A stretch of DNA of 64,000 bases from Flavobacteriia bacterium (GTDB lineage Bacteria; Bacteroidota; Bacteroidia; Flavobacteriales_D; Crocinitomicaceae), in contig CANFHU010000001.1 of assembly GCA_947446925.1 (NCBI GenBank), forward strand, positions 425,660 to 489,659, in the 5' to 3' direction. The notes beneath the pieces were generated by a model. It was not told the DNA's origin, did not search any database, and saw only the letters and a program-made list of their open reading frames with translations. This document shows, piece after piece, positions 47,409 to 55,028 of this stretch. How positions within the stretch are numbered: position 1 is the first letter of the stretch; every line of letters starts with the position of its first letter. Position numbers and translations under genes: made by a program.

Positions 47409-47440
47409 CCCGTAGCGATGTATGTTGTTACGGGTTTTTT
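47409..47440 (+). terminator. Probable terminator of nuo operon
   Basis: CCCGTA (47409-47414) pairs with TACGGG (47429-47434) across a 14-base loop, directly followed by six T residues. The stem is short, so the call is moderate. It lies between nuoN and the accessory small-gene region. Confidence 0.6.
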
Positions 47441-47467
47441 GTGAAGTTAGAATTTTAGAGAAATGTG

Positions 47468-47490
47468 CCGCTGGGAAACATTTCTAGCGG
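47468..47490. repeat. 23-bp palindromic repeat, copy 2
   Basis: Arms CCGCTGGGAA and TTTCTAGCGG flank a short centre. It is the first of four copies in 2 kb and lies upstream of the 64-residue membrane protein. It matches the copies at 3907, 48611, 49394 and 49426. Confidence 0.7.
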
Positions 47491-47560
47491 AGTATAATTT
47501 TCTTACATGTGTGTTTTTCATTCAAAAAAAATTAATTTTAACTTTAAAAAACTTATGTAA

Positions 47561-47755
47561 ATGGATTTTATTAGAAGTGGTTTTTGTTTAATTGTCGGTA
47601 TATTTGTATTATTTCTTGGTGTCAAAGATGAAGAACATAAAAAAGCAACATTTTCATTTGGATATATTTCTCATATAAGAGGTTATGTTGTTTCAATAGG
47701 AATGATTATTATAGGATTGATATATCTATTTGATGCTATAAAGGCACTTTTATAG
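47561..47755 (+). CDS. Small membrane protein, unknown
   Basis: The 64-residue product has two hydrophobic segments (about residues 4-20 and 42-60) around a charged middle (KDEEHKKATF). No family is recognised. It sits between the nuo terminator and the first toxin-antitoxin pair, with a palindromic repeat 70 bases upstream. An orphan accessory gene is likely; the short length leaves some doubt that it is expressed. Confidence 0.5.
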   Translation: MDFIRSGFCLIVGIFVLFLGVKDEEHKKATFSFGYISHIRGYVVSIGMIIIGLIYLFDAIKALL

Positions 47756-47857
47756 TGCGTAATTGAGCTACCTGATTTTCTTATTATTCGTTCCTATGTA
47801 TTCGAGCTGGAAAACAGCTATGCTGTTATTTTTTGAGAGAAATTTACTTTTTTCAAT

Positions 47858-48169
47858 TTATCGTTTTCCCCAATGAGTTTCGGGATCCTGACTCATTCCA
47901 ATTACAGCATTGATAAAAACTACTTTTTCATTTTCATTGATAGTGTAATGAATGAGATAGGGGAAACGGTCAATACTGACACATCTTACCTTTTGATATT
48001 TGATTTCGTAGAGTAAAAAATCATTCTTTAAACGCTTCATTTGTTTCAGCGCACAAGAATAAAATTCATTTCCTAATTTGTATTTTTTTTCGTTATAATA
48101 ATCAATAATTGTTTGTAAATCGTTATTGACTTCTTCATGTTTGACAACAGAAAAGTTACGTTTTTTCAT
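47858..48169 (-). CDS. ParE/RelE-fold toxin of TA pair 1
   Basis: The 103-residue protein has the layout of type II ParE/RelE toxins: the helical KHEEVNNDLQTIIDYYNEKK with long helix pair at the N-terminus, then the strands VRCVSIDRFPYLIHYTINENEKVVFINAVIG, in which the R-x-(2)-F-P-Y-x-I-H-Y pattern is characteristic. In the family these inhibit translation or gyrase; which one applies here is unknown. Its start overlaps the antitoxin stop by 4 bases (coupled translation). It is downstream of its antitoxin, the usual order. Confidence 0.87.
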   Translation of the reverse strand: MKKRNFSVVKHEEVNNDLQTIIDYYNEKKYKLGNEFYSCALKQMKRLKNDFLLYEIKYQKVRCVSIDRFPYLIHYTINENEKVVFINAVIGMSQDPETHWGKR

Positions 48170-48447
48170 TTCTGCAGTCTTATTTCTTGATCCAAATTGT
48201 CAATCGAAGAATAATTTTCAGGCTTTGCATTTTTTATTCGATTCAATACTAAATCTTGTTGCCATTGAGGGATAACAAATTCTTGGGATTTAGTTTTATC
48301 TTTTTTTACAAGCACATTTTCTTGATGTTCATTCGTTTCACTGGAAGAAATAATGTCCCATACTTTTTGAAGCAACCACTTATCTTCACTCATTCCAATT
48401 TTGTTAATGATGTTGAGTTTTACAGTTTGTATGTTTGTTGCTTTCAT
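48166..48447 (-). CDS. Antitoxin of TA pair 1
   Basis: The 93-residue protein precedes the toxin with a 4-base overlap. The N-terminal part (TNIQTVKLNIINKIGMSEDKWLLQKVWDII) is helical; the C-terminal part (VIPQWQQDLVLNRIKNAKPENYSSIDNLDQEI) resembles the toxin-neutralising tail seen in addiction-module antitoxins. No DNA-binding fold of the MetJ/Arc, AbrB or XRE type is evident. It has a perfect flavobacterial promoter 33 bases upstream, which suggests that it is expressed. Confidence 0.75.
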   Translation of the reverse strand: MKATNIQTVKLNIINKIGMSEDKWLLQKVWDIISSSETNEHQENVLVKKDKTKSQEFVIPQWQQDLVLNRIKNAKPENYSSIDNLDQEIRLQK

Positions 48448-48471
48448 GTATAGAAAATATTAAAGACATTG

Positions 48472-48626
48472 TTCTCTAACAAATATACAATGAAATAGTA
48501 ATTTTTCAAAGTCTATTAGTGGTTGATTTTGGGAGCTGCCGTTAATCAATTTTAAAAATTTATGGTTGAATTGTTGGTGGCTTAAATTAAGATGGATTAC
48601 TTTTGGGTTTCCGCAGGAAAACATTT
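48472..48626. repeat. 155-bp direct repeat, copy A
   Basis: This segment aligns with copy B (49255-49409) at a constant offset of 783 bases. The right 64 bases (48563-48626) are identical in both copies, and the left 45 bases differ at three or four positions. The left end holds the promoter of TA pair 1; the right end runs into the 23-bp palindrome at 48611. Confidence 0.85.
48480..48509 (-). promoter_or_regulatory. Promoter of TA pair 1
   Basis: The minus strand has TTG (48509-48507), 19 bases, then TATATTTG (48487-48480). This is a perfect match to the Bacteroidota promoter TTG-N19-TAnnTTTG. The antitoxin start lies 32 bases downstream. Confidence 0.8.
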
Positions 48627-48633
48627 ATAGCAG
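48611..48633. repeat. 23-bp palindromic repeat, copy 3
   Basis: Starts CCGCAGGAAA; the second arm (TTTATAGCAG) has two differences from the consensus TTTCYAGCGG. It ends 17 bases before the stop of the TA pair 2 toxin gene. Confidence 0.7.
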
Positions 48634-48649
48634 AGTGGTAACAGTTAAG

Positions 48650-48949
48650 TTATCTTTTAATTTTAGTCTCGTTTTTATCTTTTCGGTTATTCCAAATATT
48701 GACAACTTGTACTGTTTTTTCGTCAAGAATGGTATAAAAAATAGTTATTGGTTTCATAACAACTACATAGCGGATATCTTTATATTCAGATTTGGGAAAT
48801 GTGTTTGGATTTTTGCAGATTAAATCAAAAGTATTTTCAACTTCAAGTACAAACTGTATTGCTTTTTTTTCTGAAAATTTCTTTTCTACATACCTGATAC
48901 ATTCTTCGAATTCTTGAATGGCTGTTCGAGTAATATCAAAATCCATCAT
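48650..48949 (-). CDS. ParE/RelE-fold toxin of TA pair 2
   Basis: The 99-residue protein has the type II toxin layout: AIQEFEECIRYVEKKFSEKKAIQFVLEVENTFDLI (two N-terminal helices), NPNTFP, then YKDIRYVVVMKPITIFYTILDEKTVQVVNIWNNRKD. It is a different family branch from the toxin of pair 1 (no close residue identity). The stop of the upstream antitoxin overlaps its ATG by 1 base. The target in the cell is unknown. Confidence 0.87.
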   Translation of the reverse strand: MMDFDITRTAIQEFEECIRYVEKKFSEKKAIQFVLEVENTFDLICKNPNTFPKSEYKDIRYVVVMKPITIFYTILDEKTVQVVNIWNNRKDKNETKIKR

Positions 48950-49218
48950 TATTTAAAGTATGTTGGCATACGTTTTTTGAGTTCCTCACGTGCTTGTTTG
49001 TAAGGGATAATGTTTCCGTCTTCAATATCTTTTAATCCTTTATCAATAGCAGTCTTTTGAGTAGCACTAAGTTTTAAAGTTGTTTCGTTTTTCTTTTTTG
49101 TAGTGTTGTCTGAAGGATTAATAAGATTTAAAAGTTTATCAATCATTGAATCATCTTCAACAGAAGCAATGTAACTAAAAAGTGCCATTTTTTTTGTGTA
49201 AATATTTTGTGCTTCCAT
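48949..49218 (-). CDS. Antitoxin of TA pair 2
   Basis: The 89-residue product precedes the toxin with a 1-base overlap. The N-terminal half (KKMALFSYIASVEDDSMIDKLLNLIN) is like that of antitoxin 1; the C-terminal half (SATQKTAIDKGLKDIEDGNIIPYKQAREELKKRM) is the tail typical of antitoxins linked to ParE/RelE toxins. A perfect flavobacterial promoter lies 44 bases upstream. Confidence 0.78.
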   Translation of the reverse strand: MEAQNIYTKKMALFSYIASVEDDSMIDKLLNLINPSDNTTKKKNETTLKLSATQKTAIDKGLKDIEDGNIIPYKQAREELKKRMPTYFK

Positions 49219-49254
49219 ATTCGTTTTGTTAATGAGTAATTGCTACTAGTATAC

Positions 49255-49409
49255 TTCTCTAACAAATATACAATGAAAATGTAATTTTTCAAAGTCTAAA
49301 AGTTGATGAATTCGGATAGGTGTATTTGATCAATTTTAAAAATTGTGGTTGAATTGTTGGTGGCTTAAATTAAGATGGATTACTTTTGGGTTTCCGCAGG
49401 AAAACATTT
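49255..49409. repeat. 155-bp direct repeat, copy B
   Basis: Second copy of the 48472-48626 segment, offset 783 bases; the 64 bases at 49346-49409 are identical to 48563-48626. It holds the promoter of TA pair 2 at the left and runs into the palindrome at 49394. Confidence 0.85.
49263..49292 (-). promoter_or_regulatory. Promoter of TA pair 2
   Basis: The minus strand has TTG (49292-49290), 19 bases, then TATATTTG (49270-49263), the same perfect promoter as that of pair 1. Confidence 0.8.
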
Positions 49410-49416
49410 CTTGCGC
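49394..49416. repeat. 23-bp palindromic repeat, copy 4
   Basis: Arms CCGCAGGAAA and TTTCTTGCGC; the second arm is diverged. It is immediately followed by copy 5, ten bases later. Confidence 0.7.
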
Positions 49417-49425
49417 ATGAATTTG

Positions 49426-49448
49426 CCGCAGGAAAATATTTCCAGCGG
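49426..49448. repeat. 23-bp palindromic repeat, copy 5
   Basis: Arms CCGCAGGAAA and TTTCCAGCGG with centre ATA; this is nearly a perfect palindrome and the best copy. It lies 25 bases before the dxr start. Confidence 0.75.
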
Positions 49449-49473
49449 ATCGATGACGTTTATAATAAATACT

Positions 49474-50643
49474 ATGACTAAGAAAAAAGGGATTGCAATT
49501 TTAGGTTCGACGGGTTCGATAGGAACGCAGGCATTAGAAGTGATTGAATCGTATCCAGATGTTTTTGATTTGCAAGTGTTGACAGCAAATGGCAACGCGG
49601 ATTTGTTGATAGCACAAGCCAAAAAATTCAAACCGAATAGTGTAGTCATCGTAGATGAATCTTTGCATGAAAAGGTTAAAACTGCTTTGTGGGATGAGGA
49701 TATCAAAGTTTTTTGTGGGAAGGATTCATTGAATCAAATTGTTACAGGTTCTGAAATAGATGTGGTATTGACTGCCTTGGTTGGTTATGCTGGATTAAAA
49801 CCTACGATAGAAGCTATTAAAGCAAAGAAAACGATTGCCTTAGCGAACAAAGAAACCTTGGTCGTTGCTGGTTCATTGATTACTAAATTAGCACTTGAAC
49901 ATAACGTTACTATTTATCCGGTCGATTCTGAGCACTCAGCAATCTTTCAATGTTTGACTGGGGAAAATATCAATCCAATAGAGAAAATCTATTTAACGGC
50001 TTCTGGAGGTCCTTTTAGAGGGTGGAAACGGGAGCAATTAGAAACAGTTACTCCTGCACAAGCATTGAAACATCCAAATTGGACGATGGGAGCAAAAATC
50101 ACCATTGATTCTGCGACACTCATGAACAAAGGATTGGAAGTCATCGAAGCAAAGTGGTTGTTTGATTTGCGTCCAGACCAAATCGATGTAATTGTGCATC
50201 CACAGTCGATCGTACATTCTTTAGTACAATTTGAAGATGGTAGCATGAAAGCACAAATGGGATTACCAGACATGAAGTTACCGATACAATATGCGTTTAC
50301 TTATCCAGCGCGATTTAAAACGGATTTCCCACGTTTTAATTTCATGGATTATCCTCAGTTGACTTTTGAGCAACCCGATCGTGAAACATTTCAAAATTTG
50401 AATTTAGCCTTTGTTGCGATGGATCGAGAAGGAACTGCAGCTTGTGCATTGAATGCAGCGAATGAAGTTACGGTGCAAGCGTTCTTAAAAGGTCAAATCG
50501 GATTTTTAGATATCGCTCGAATAAATGGAACTGTGATGGATCAGGCTACGTTTGTGAAAGAACCAGAATATGCCGATTTTGTGAAGGTTGATGAAGAGGC
50601 GAGGAGATTGGCGGAGGTTGAATGTAAATTAAAAAATAAATAG
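49474..50643 (+). CDS. dxr: 1-deoxy-D-xylulose 5-phosphate reductoisomerase
   Basis: Dxr makes MEP in the non-mevalonate isoprenoid pathway. I start at 49474 (389 residues): MTKKKGIAILGSTGSIGTQAL is the family N-terminus. The longer frame from 49375 would translate the repeat DNA (SAGKHFLRMNLPQENISSG), which is not conserved. Motifs are the NADPH-binding GSTGSIG, ANKETLVVAG, the catalytic DSEHSAIFQ and ASGGPFRGW, and HPNWTMGAKITIDSATLMNKGLE. Length is normal. It feeds UppS (28324) with precursors, although the genes are not linked. Confidence 0.97.
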   Translation: MTKKKGIAILGSTGSIGTQALEVIESYPDVFDLQVLTANGNADLLIAQAKKFKPNSVVIVDESLHEKVKTALWDEDIKVFCGKDSLNQIVTGSEIDVVLTALVGYAGLKPTIEAIKAKKTIALANKETLVVAGSLITKLALEHNVTIYPVDSEHSAIFQCLTGENINPIEKIYLTASGGPFRGWKREQLETVTPAQALKHPNWTMGAKITIDSATLMNKGLEVIEAKWLFDLRPDQIDVIVHPQSIVHSLVQFEDGSMKAQMGLPDMKLPIQYAFTYPARFKTDFPRFNFMDYPQLTFEQPDRETFQNLNLAFVAMDREGTAACALNAANEVTVQAFLKGQIGFLDIARINGTVMDQATFVKEPEYADFVKVDEEARRLAEVECKLKNK

Positions 50644-50687
50644 AATTTTGTGTAGGAATAGGGCATGCCCTATTCCTATACAAAATT
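50644..50687. terminator. Bidirectional terminator between dxr and purK
   Basis: A 22-bp inverted repeat with one G-T wobble, centred on GGGCATGCCC and ending in AATTTTG/CAAAATT. It begins at the dxr stop and touches the first base of the purK stop codon, so the two convergent genes share it. Confidence 0.85.
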
Positions 50688-51832
50688 TATGCTATCACCT
50701 TCACCAACTCTTTTACCTTTCTTCCATTCGTTTTTGCTTCTTCTAAGGTAGGTGCAACGATGGTGATATGTCCCATTTTGCGGAACGATTTTGTTTCAGC
50801 TTTTCCGTAGATGTGTGGTTTCACTCCTGGTATAGCAATAGCGTTTTCTAATCCTTGGTAGAATACACTTCCTTGGTATCCCTTTTCCCCTAATAGATTT
50901 ATCATTACTCCTGGTTGGATGATGCGTGTATCTCCAAGAGGAAGATTCAGCACGCTACGCATGTGTTGTTCAAATTGAGAGGTCACGTTACATTCAATCG
51001 TATGGTGACCACTATTATGTGGGCGTGGTGCGATTTCGTTGACTAATAGTTGACCATCTTTTGTAAGAAATAATTCAACTGCTAAAATTCCAACCATCCC
51101 AAGTTTATCGATGATGCTAATTGCTAATTCTTCGGCTGCTTTTTCAATTGCAGGAGTTACATCTGCAGGGGAGAATAAAAATTCCACTAAGTTTGCTTCC
51201 GGACTGAATTCACATTCTACCGTCGGATAGACCTTCGTTTCACCATTTTCATTACGCGCAACTATGACGGATAGTTCTTTTTCAAAGTCCACAAATTTTT
51301 CCAAAACACTAGGTACTTCAAAAGCATTTTCTAGGTCTTTTTCGTTACGTAATGGAGTTACCCCTTTTCCATCATATCCACCCGTACGCATTTTTTGCAT
51401 AAATGGAAATTCAGAAATGTACTTTGTGATTTCTTCTTTGTTGTTTACCAAATAGAAAGCAGGAGTAGGTATATTGTTATCTGCGTAAAATTGTTTTTGT
51501 AGTCCTTTGTCGCGAATGATTTTTAAAACAGCAGGTTGTGGGAATACTTTTTTTCCTTCTGCTTCTAATTTTTCTAATGCTTCTATGGAAACATTTTCAA
51601 TTTCAACAGTGATTATATCTTTGTTTTGACCGAAGTGGTATACAGTATCGAAATCATTTAATGAACCAACGGTTAAACTATGCGCAATGTCTCTACAAGG
51701 AGCTTCCGCATCCGGATCCAAGCAATGTACTTGTACATCGTAGTTGATTGTTTCTTGAATCAACATTCTTCCAAGTTGACCACCTCCTAATACTCCCAAT
51801 TGAAAGTGTTTTCCGTACCAGATTTTTTCCAT
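50687..51832 (-). CDS. purK: N5-carboxyaminoimidazole ribonucleotide synthase
   Basis: PurK carboxylates AIR with ATP and bicarbonate in purine synthesis. The 381-residue ATP-grasp enzyme has FQLGVLGGGQLGRMLIQ (about residues 10-26), PFMQKMRTGGYDGKGV and VNEIAPRPHNSGHHTIE. Length fits the family. Its start shares one base with the sprE/porW stop upstream, so both genes are probably translated from one transcript. Confidence 0.96.
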   Translation of the reverse strand: MEKIWYGKHFQLGVLGGGQLGRMLIQETINYDVQVHCLDPDAEAPCRDIAHSLTVGSLNDFDTVYHFGQNKDIITVEIENVSIEALEKLEAEGKKVFPQPAVLKIIRDKGLQKQFYADNNIPTPAFYLVNNKEEITKYISEFPFMQKMRTGGYDGKGVTPLRNEKDLENAFEVPSVLEKFVDFEKELSVIVARNENGETKVYPTVECEFSPEANLVEFLFSPADVTPAIEKAAEELAISIIDKLGMVGILAVELFLTKDGQLLVNEIAPRPHNSGHHTIECNVTSQFEQHMRSVLNLPLGDTRIIQPGVMINLLGEKGYQGSVFYQGLENAIAIPGVKPHIYGKAETKSFRKMGHITIVAPTLEEAKTNGRKVKELVKVIA

Positions 51833-54507
51833 TAGTTGAAATATTCAGTATAAAAAGTTTTATATTCTTCGAGTTTGTGCGTTTCAAAAAGCACTTTTAA
51901 ATTTTCCTGTGAAATTAAGTAAATTGGCAAGTTTGTATACTCGTCAAGATTTGTTTTGTCTATTTTAAAGTGATCCACATAGTCTTCTGCTTCTGTTTGT
52001 GTAAATGATTTTAACACTATAATACTTTGATTTTCATTGAATAATTTAGAAGATACTGTAATTTCTTTACCAGTATATTCCGAATCGTTAAACAATGCAA
52101 TTTTATTCTTAGCTGCATTGGAATCTCCATTTGGATCCAAAAACAAGATAATCCAAACAGGTTGGCCTTCCACAAATTTGTAAATAGATTCTTTGTTGAA
52201 TTCTACTTTTTTATCTTGAGAGATACCTTTTTGTAGAATTTCAATTAGTTCGCTTGCTTTTTTTGCCTCTAAGGTACCTGGAAATTTTTGGACAATTTCC
52301 TGTAATAATGGTTCGATGCTTTTTTTGTTAGTTGTTTCGGAAGCTTGTGCCATGGCATTAAGCAACATATACTTTGCTAGAAATACATTCTTAGGTTCAT
52401 TGGTAATCACTGAATTGCAAGCACTGATTACTTCTGTAAAATCGTTTGTTCGATATTTTTCTAACACTTTTACATATATTTCTTCAGCTTTATGTTCTTC
52501 TTCTTTTTTCTTGGAGAAAAAATCTGGGTCTTTTAAGTAATTGGCAAAGTCTGAATATGGAAAGTTTTGGAGTATATAATTCTTTTGCGTTTGCATTTTT
52601 GCATTGTCTTTCCCTTCGTATATTTTGTATAATTGATATGCTGACAACAATTTATAATCGCTTACATAGTTCCGGTTAATTACATCACCAAAACGTTCAC
52701 TTGCCATTTTATATTCTCCTAGTAATTCTTTGTAAATTAGACCTGCTTCATATTGTGCAGCCATTAATCGTTCCATCGAAGAATCTTGTAAAGTTTGAGT
52801 CAATGGTAAGTTTAAGAGTAAATTTTCAACGGTTAATGTATCTTTTTCAACTAGAACAGTACCTATTCCGTTTGTTTGGGCATTATCTATTTTATTTTCT
52901 GCTAACATGAGTTTGTCACTACGTCTCCAATCGTCTTCATTTTCTCTCTCCCCCCAATTTTTCTTAAATTCACTTACTCCATCCGCTTTTGATTTTACGT
53001 TGTTCCAATACCATTTATTACCAGATGGATCATTTTCTTGAGCAGCGAGTTGTTTTGCTTGAATATTTCTAAGGCGTGCAGCTTCTTCTCGTTGTTTTTT
53101 CTCGGCATTAAACTTTATGTTTTTAATTGCTTTCTCGAGGTAATTTTTTCGTGTTTTATCGTCCATTTTCGCTAAACGAAGAAGGCTATCTTCACGTGCT
53201 ACAATATCCACAGCAAGCACTAAGTTTTTTAGTTTCGAAGCTTTTTTGCGAATATCTTCATTATTTGGGTAATTTTCAGGCATCACTTTTGCACAACTAT
53301 CATAATATTTTTGTGCTTTGATGTAATCTTTTATTTGGTAACTTAAGTTTCCAAGTTCTTCGTAACTTACTGCTTGTTGACGTTTGTTTACTGTGGAGAA
53401 ATAGGTTGATTTATGGAGAAGTATAATTGCTTCTGCTCGATTATTTTCTTGTAAATACAACTTTGCTAAAGCATAATATAATTGATCCCGGAATTCTGTG
53501 TTTTTATCATCCCGTAACATTTTTTGTAATTCTTTCTTAATTTTTTCGTCTTTCCCAAGGTACGCACGGTTTATACGTGCATTAAATTGCATTTCAAATG
53601 GTGCTTGTGCGGAAGAAACTACTTTTGAAAAATGATTTTTAGCTAATTCATTGTTTTTTGTATTGCTATATAATTGACCAAGAATAAAATGCAATCTTGT
53701 TTTTTCCGCTTTCTTTTTATTTTTCTTAATTGCTTTTTCTAAATTTTCTATTGCTAACGGATACTCTCCAGTTTGTGTGTACAAAGTTCCTTTAAGTAAT
53801 GCTAATTCTACTTCTAATCTGCTTGTGAATTCTGGGAGTAATTTTATACTTTTTTTATCTTTTGTAGCAAAAACTTTTGAAATTTTCCCGATTATATTGG
53901 TTTTATTAGCTTCTTTTTCCTTTTTCTGTTTTTCTACTAATAAGTCTAATTCTAATAATTTTTCTTTCGCTTCGTTTATTTTATTGGTTGCAATTAGCGA
54001 TTTGATATTCCACATAGATGCGATATAGTTGGATTTATCGTTTGCAAATAATCGTTGCACATATTCAAAATTTCTTTGGGAAAGTTCATATTCGTGTTTT
54101 AAGAAAAATGCACGGCCTATTGTAATCCAATTTTCATCGATCCAAGGGTTATACTCTACTTTTTTTCCTCCTCCAAATTCCATACTTGGCATGCAATGGT
54201 TTCGAATTACTTTGGAACATTTCGCAATAGCAGTATCAATCGCAGGAAGAAATGCTTGAAATTCTTTTTCGTTGGGAACTTGTTCTACTGGTAGAATTTC
54301 GTAATAATTTTCTTTGGAGTTTGTTCGGTAAGATTCTAATGCTGTCTTAAGAAGTTCATTAGCATTAAAATACCCATTGTATTTTGCTGTTATTCCATGA
54401 TATTTACGGTTGATAAAAGCATTGTTTTCTGTGGAACATGAAACTGCCAAAATTACGCAAGTCAGAATGACTAGTAAGGTACTGGCAAGAGACGTTGTTT
54501 TTTTCAT
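51832..54507 (-). CDS. sprE: T9SS-associated TPR lipoprotein SprE/PorW
   Basis: SprE/PorW is an outer-membrane lipoprotein required for the type IX secretion system in gliding Bacteroidota. The 891-residue protein has a signal peptide with lipobox ILAVSC (C24), the N-terminal NRKYHGITAKYNGYFNANELL block known from SprE/PorW, and many tetratricopeptide-like helices (about residues 120-420 and 560-760). Length is close to known members (about 870). The naming rests on the N-terminal block and architecture as I remember them. It overlaps purK by 1 base. A -7 element is found upstream. Confidence 0.85.
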   Translation of the reverse strand: MKKTTSLASTLLVILTCVILAVSCSTENNAFINRKYHGITAKYNGYFNANELLKTALESYRTNSKENYYEILPVEQVPNEKEFQAFLPAIDTAIAKCSKVIRNHCMPSMEFGGGKKVEYNPWIDENWITIGRAFFLKHEYELSQRNFEYVQRLFANDKSNYIASMWNIKSLIATNKINEAKEKLLELDLLVEKQKKEKEANKTNIIGKISKVFATKDKKSIKLLPEFTSRLEVELALLKGTLYTQTGEYPLAIENLEKAIKKNKKKAEKTRLHFILGQLYSNTKNNELAKNHFSKVVSSAQAPFEMQFNARINRAYLGKDEKIKKELQKMLRDDKNTEFRDQLYYALAKLYLQENNRAEAIILLHKSTYFSTVNKRQQAVSYEELGNLSYQIKDYIKAQKYYDSCAKVMPENYPNNEDIRKKASKLKNLVLAVDIVAREDSLLRLAKMDDKTRKNYLEKAIKNIKFNAEKKQREEAARLRNIQAKQLAAQENDPSGNKWYWNNVKSKADGVSEFKKNWGERENEDDWRRSDKLMLAENKIDNAQTNGIGTVLVEKDTLTVENLLLNLPLTQTLQDSSMERLMAAQYEAGLIYKELLGEYKMASERFGDVINRNYVSDYKLLSAYQLYKIYEGKDNAKMQTQKNYILQNFPYSDFANYLKDPDFFSKKKEEEHKAEEIYVKVLEKYRTNDFTEVISACNSVITNEPKNVFLAKYMLLNAMAQASETTNKKSIEPLLQEIVQKFPGTLEAKKASELIEILQKGISQDKKVEFNKESIYKFVEGQPVWIILFLDPNGDSNAAKNKIALFNDSEYTGKEITVSSKLFNENQSIIVLKSFTQTEAEDYVDHFKIDKTNLDEYTNLPIYLISQENLKVLFETHKLEEYKTFYTEYFN

Positions 54508-54520
54508 GTAATGTTAATAT

Positions 54521-54528
54521 CAAACGTA
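54521..54528 (-). promoter_or_regulatory. Possible sprE -7 element
   Basis: The minus strand reads TACGTTTG, matching TAnnTTTG, 13 bases before the sprE start. No TTG is seen at the -33 spacing. Confidence 0.4.
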
Positions 54529-54568
54529 AAAATACAATTTTTCTTGTGTTCTAATTTCGCTTTTTTTA

Positions 54569-54925
54569 TCAAACCGTGGTAAAAGCATCAATGATGTGTT
54601 CGATTTCAGTTCGGAATTGGTTATGAACAATAGAAACGATATCGAAACGCGTATCTATGTTTAAATTTTTCCATTTTACGTATGCATCTGCTACTTTTAT
54701 AATTTGTCGTTGTTTTGCTCTAGTAACAGCTCTCCATGGTTCACCAATTTCTGCTGTTTGTCTAGTTTTCACTTCCGTAACTACAAGTTGATTGTTTTCG
54801 ATGGAAATAATATCGACTTCTAATTTTCCGAAACGGTAGTTACAATCTAAATGGAGGAAACCTTTATTACTTAAGTATTCTTGTGCTAATTTTTCTCCTA
54901 GGATTCCTAATTCTTGGTTGGTCAT
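54569..54925 (-). CDS. yraN: YraN/UPF0102 nuclease-fold protein
   Basis: The 118-residue protein starts GILGEKLAQEYLSNKGF and has the restriction-endonuclease-like core motif LEVDIISIENNQLVVTEVKTR (residues about 34-54; the D and E-x-K are the possible metal ligands). Members are thought to act in DNA recombination or repair, but the function is unproven. It is isolated, between sprE and the terminator repeat at 54980. Confidence 0.9.
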   Translation of the reverse strand: MTNQELGILGEKLAQEYLSNKGFLHLDCNYRFGKLEVDIISIENNQLVVTEVKTRQTAEIGEPWRAVTRAKQRQIIKVADAYVKWKNLNIDTRFDIVSIVHNQFRTEIEHIIDAFTTV

Positions 54926-54979
54926 TTTGTTTTTTTTAGTATTAAGATAGTGAAAAAGGGGAGGTGTTGCAAGGATAGG

Positions 54980-55020
54980 AAAAAGAAAAACCTCAACTAT
55001 CTTGCGATAATTGAGGTTTA
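54980..55020 (-). terminator. Terminator hairpin, repeat copy 1
   Basis: Read on the minus strand, a 14-bp stem (AAACCTCAATTATC with GATAGTTGAGGTTT, one G-U) closes a GCAA loop and is followed by TTTTTCTTTTT. It is 41 bases long and matches 55968-56008 with one difference. It lies just after the stop of the 285-residue membrane protein. Confidence 0.88.
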
Positions 55021-55028
55021 AACAATGA

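Noticed and set aside
47468..49448. TA cassettes as a true integron array with attC sites
   Set aside because: No integron integrase is present and the 23-bp palindromes are too short and lack attC core sites; only the looser module idea is kept.
49375..49473. N-terminal extension of dxr by 33 codons
   Set aside because: The extension is encoded by the repeat and palindromes and has no family similarity; the ATG at 49474 starts the conserved Dxr N-terminus.
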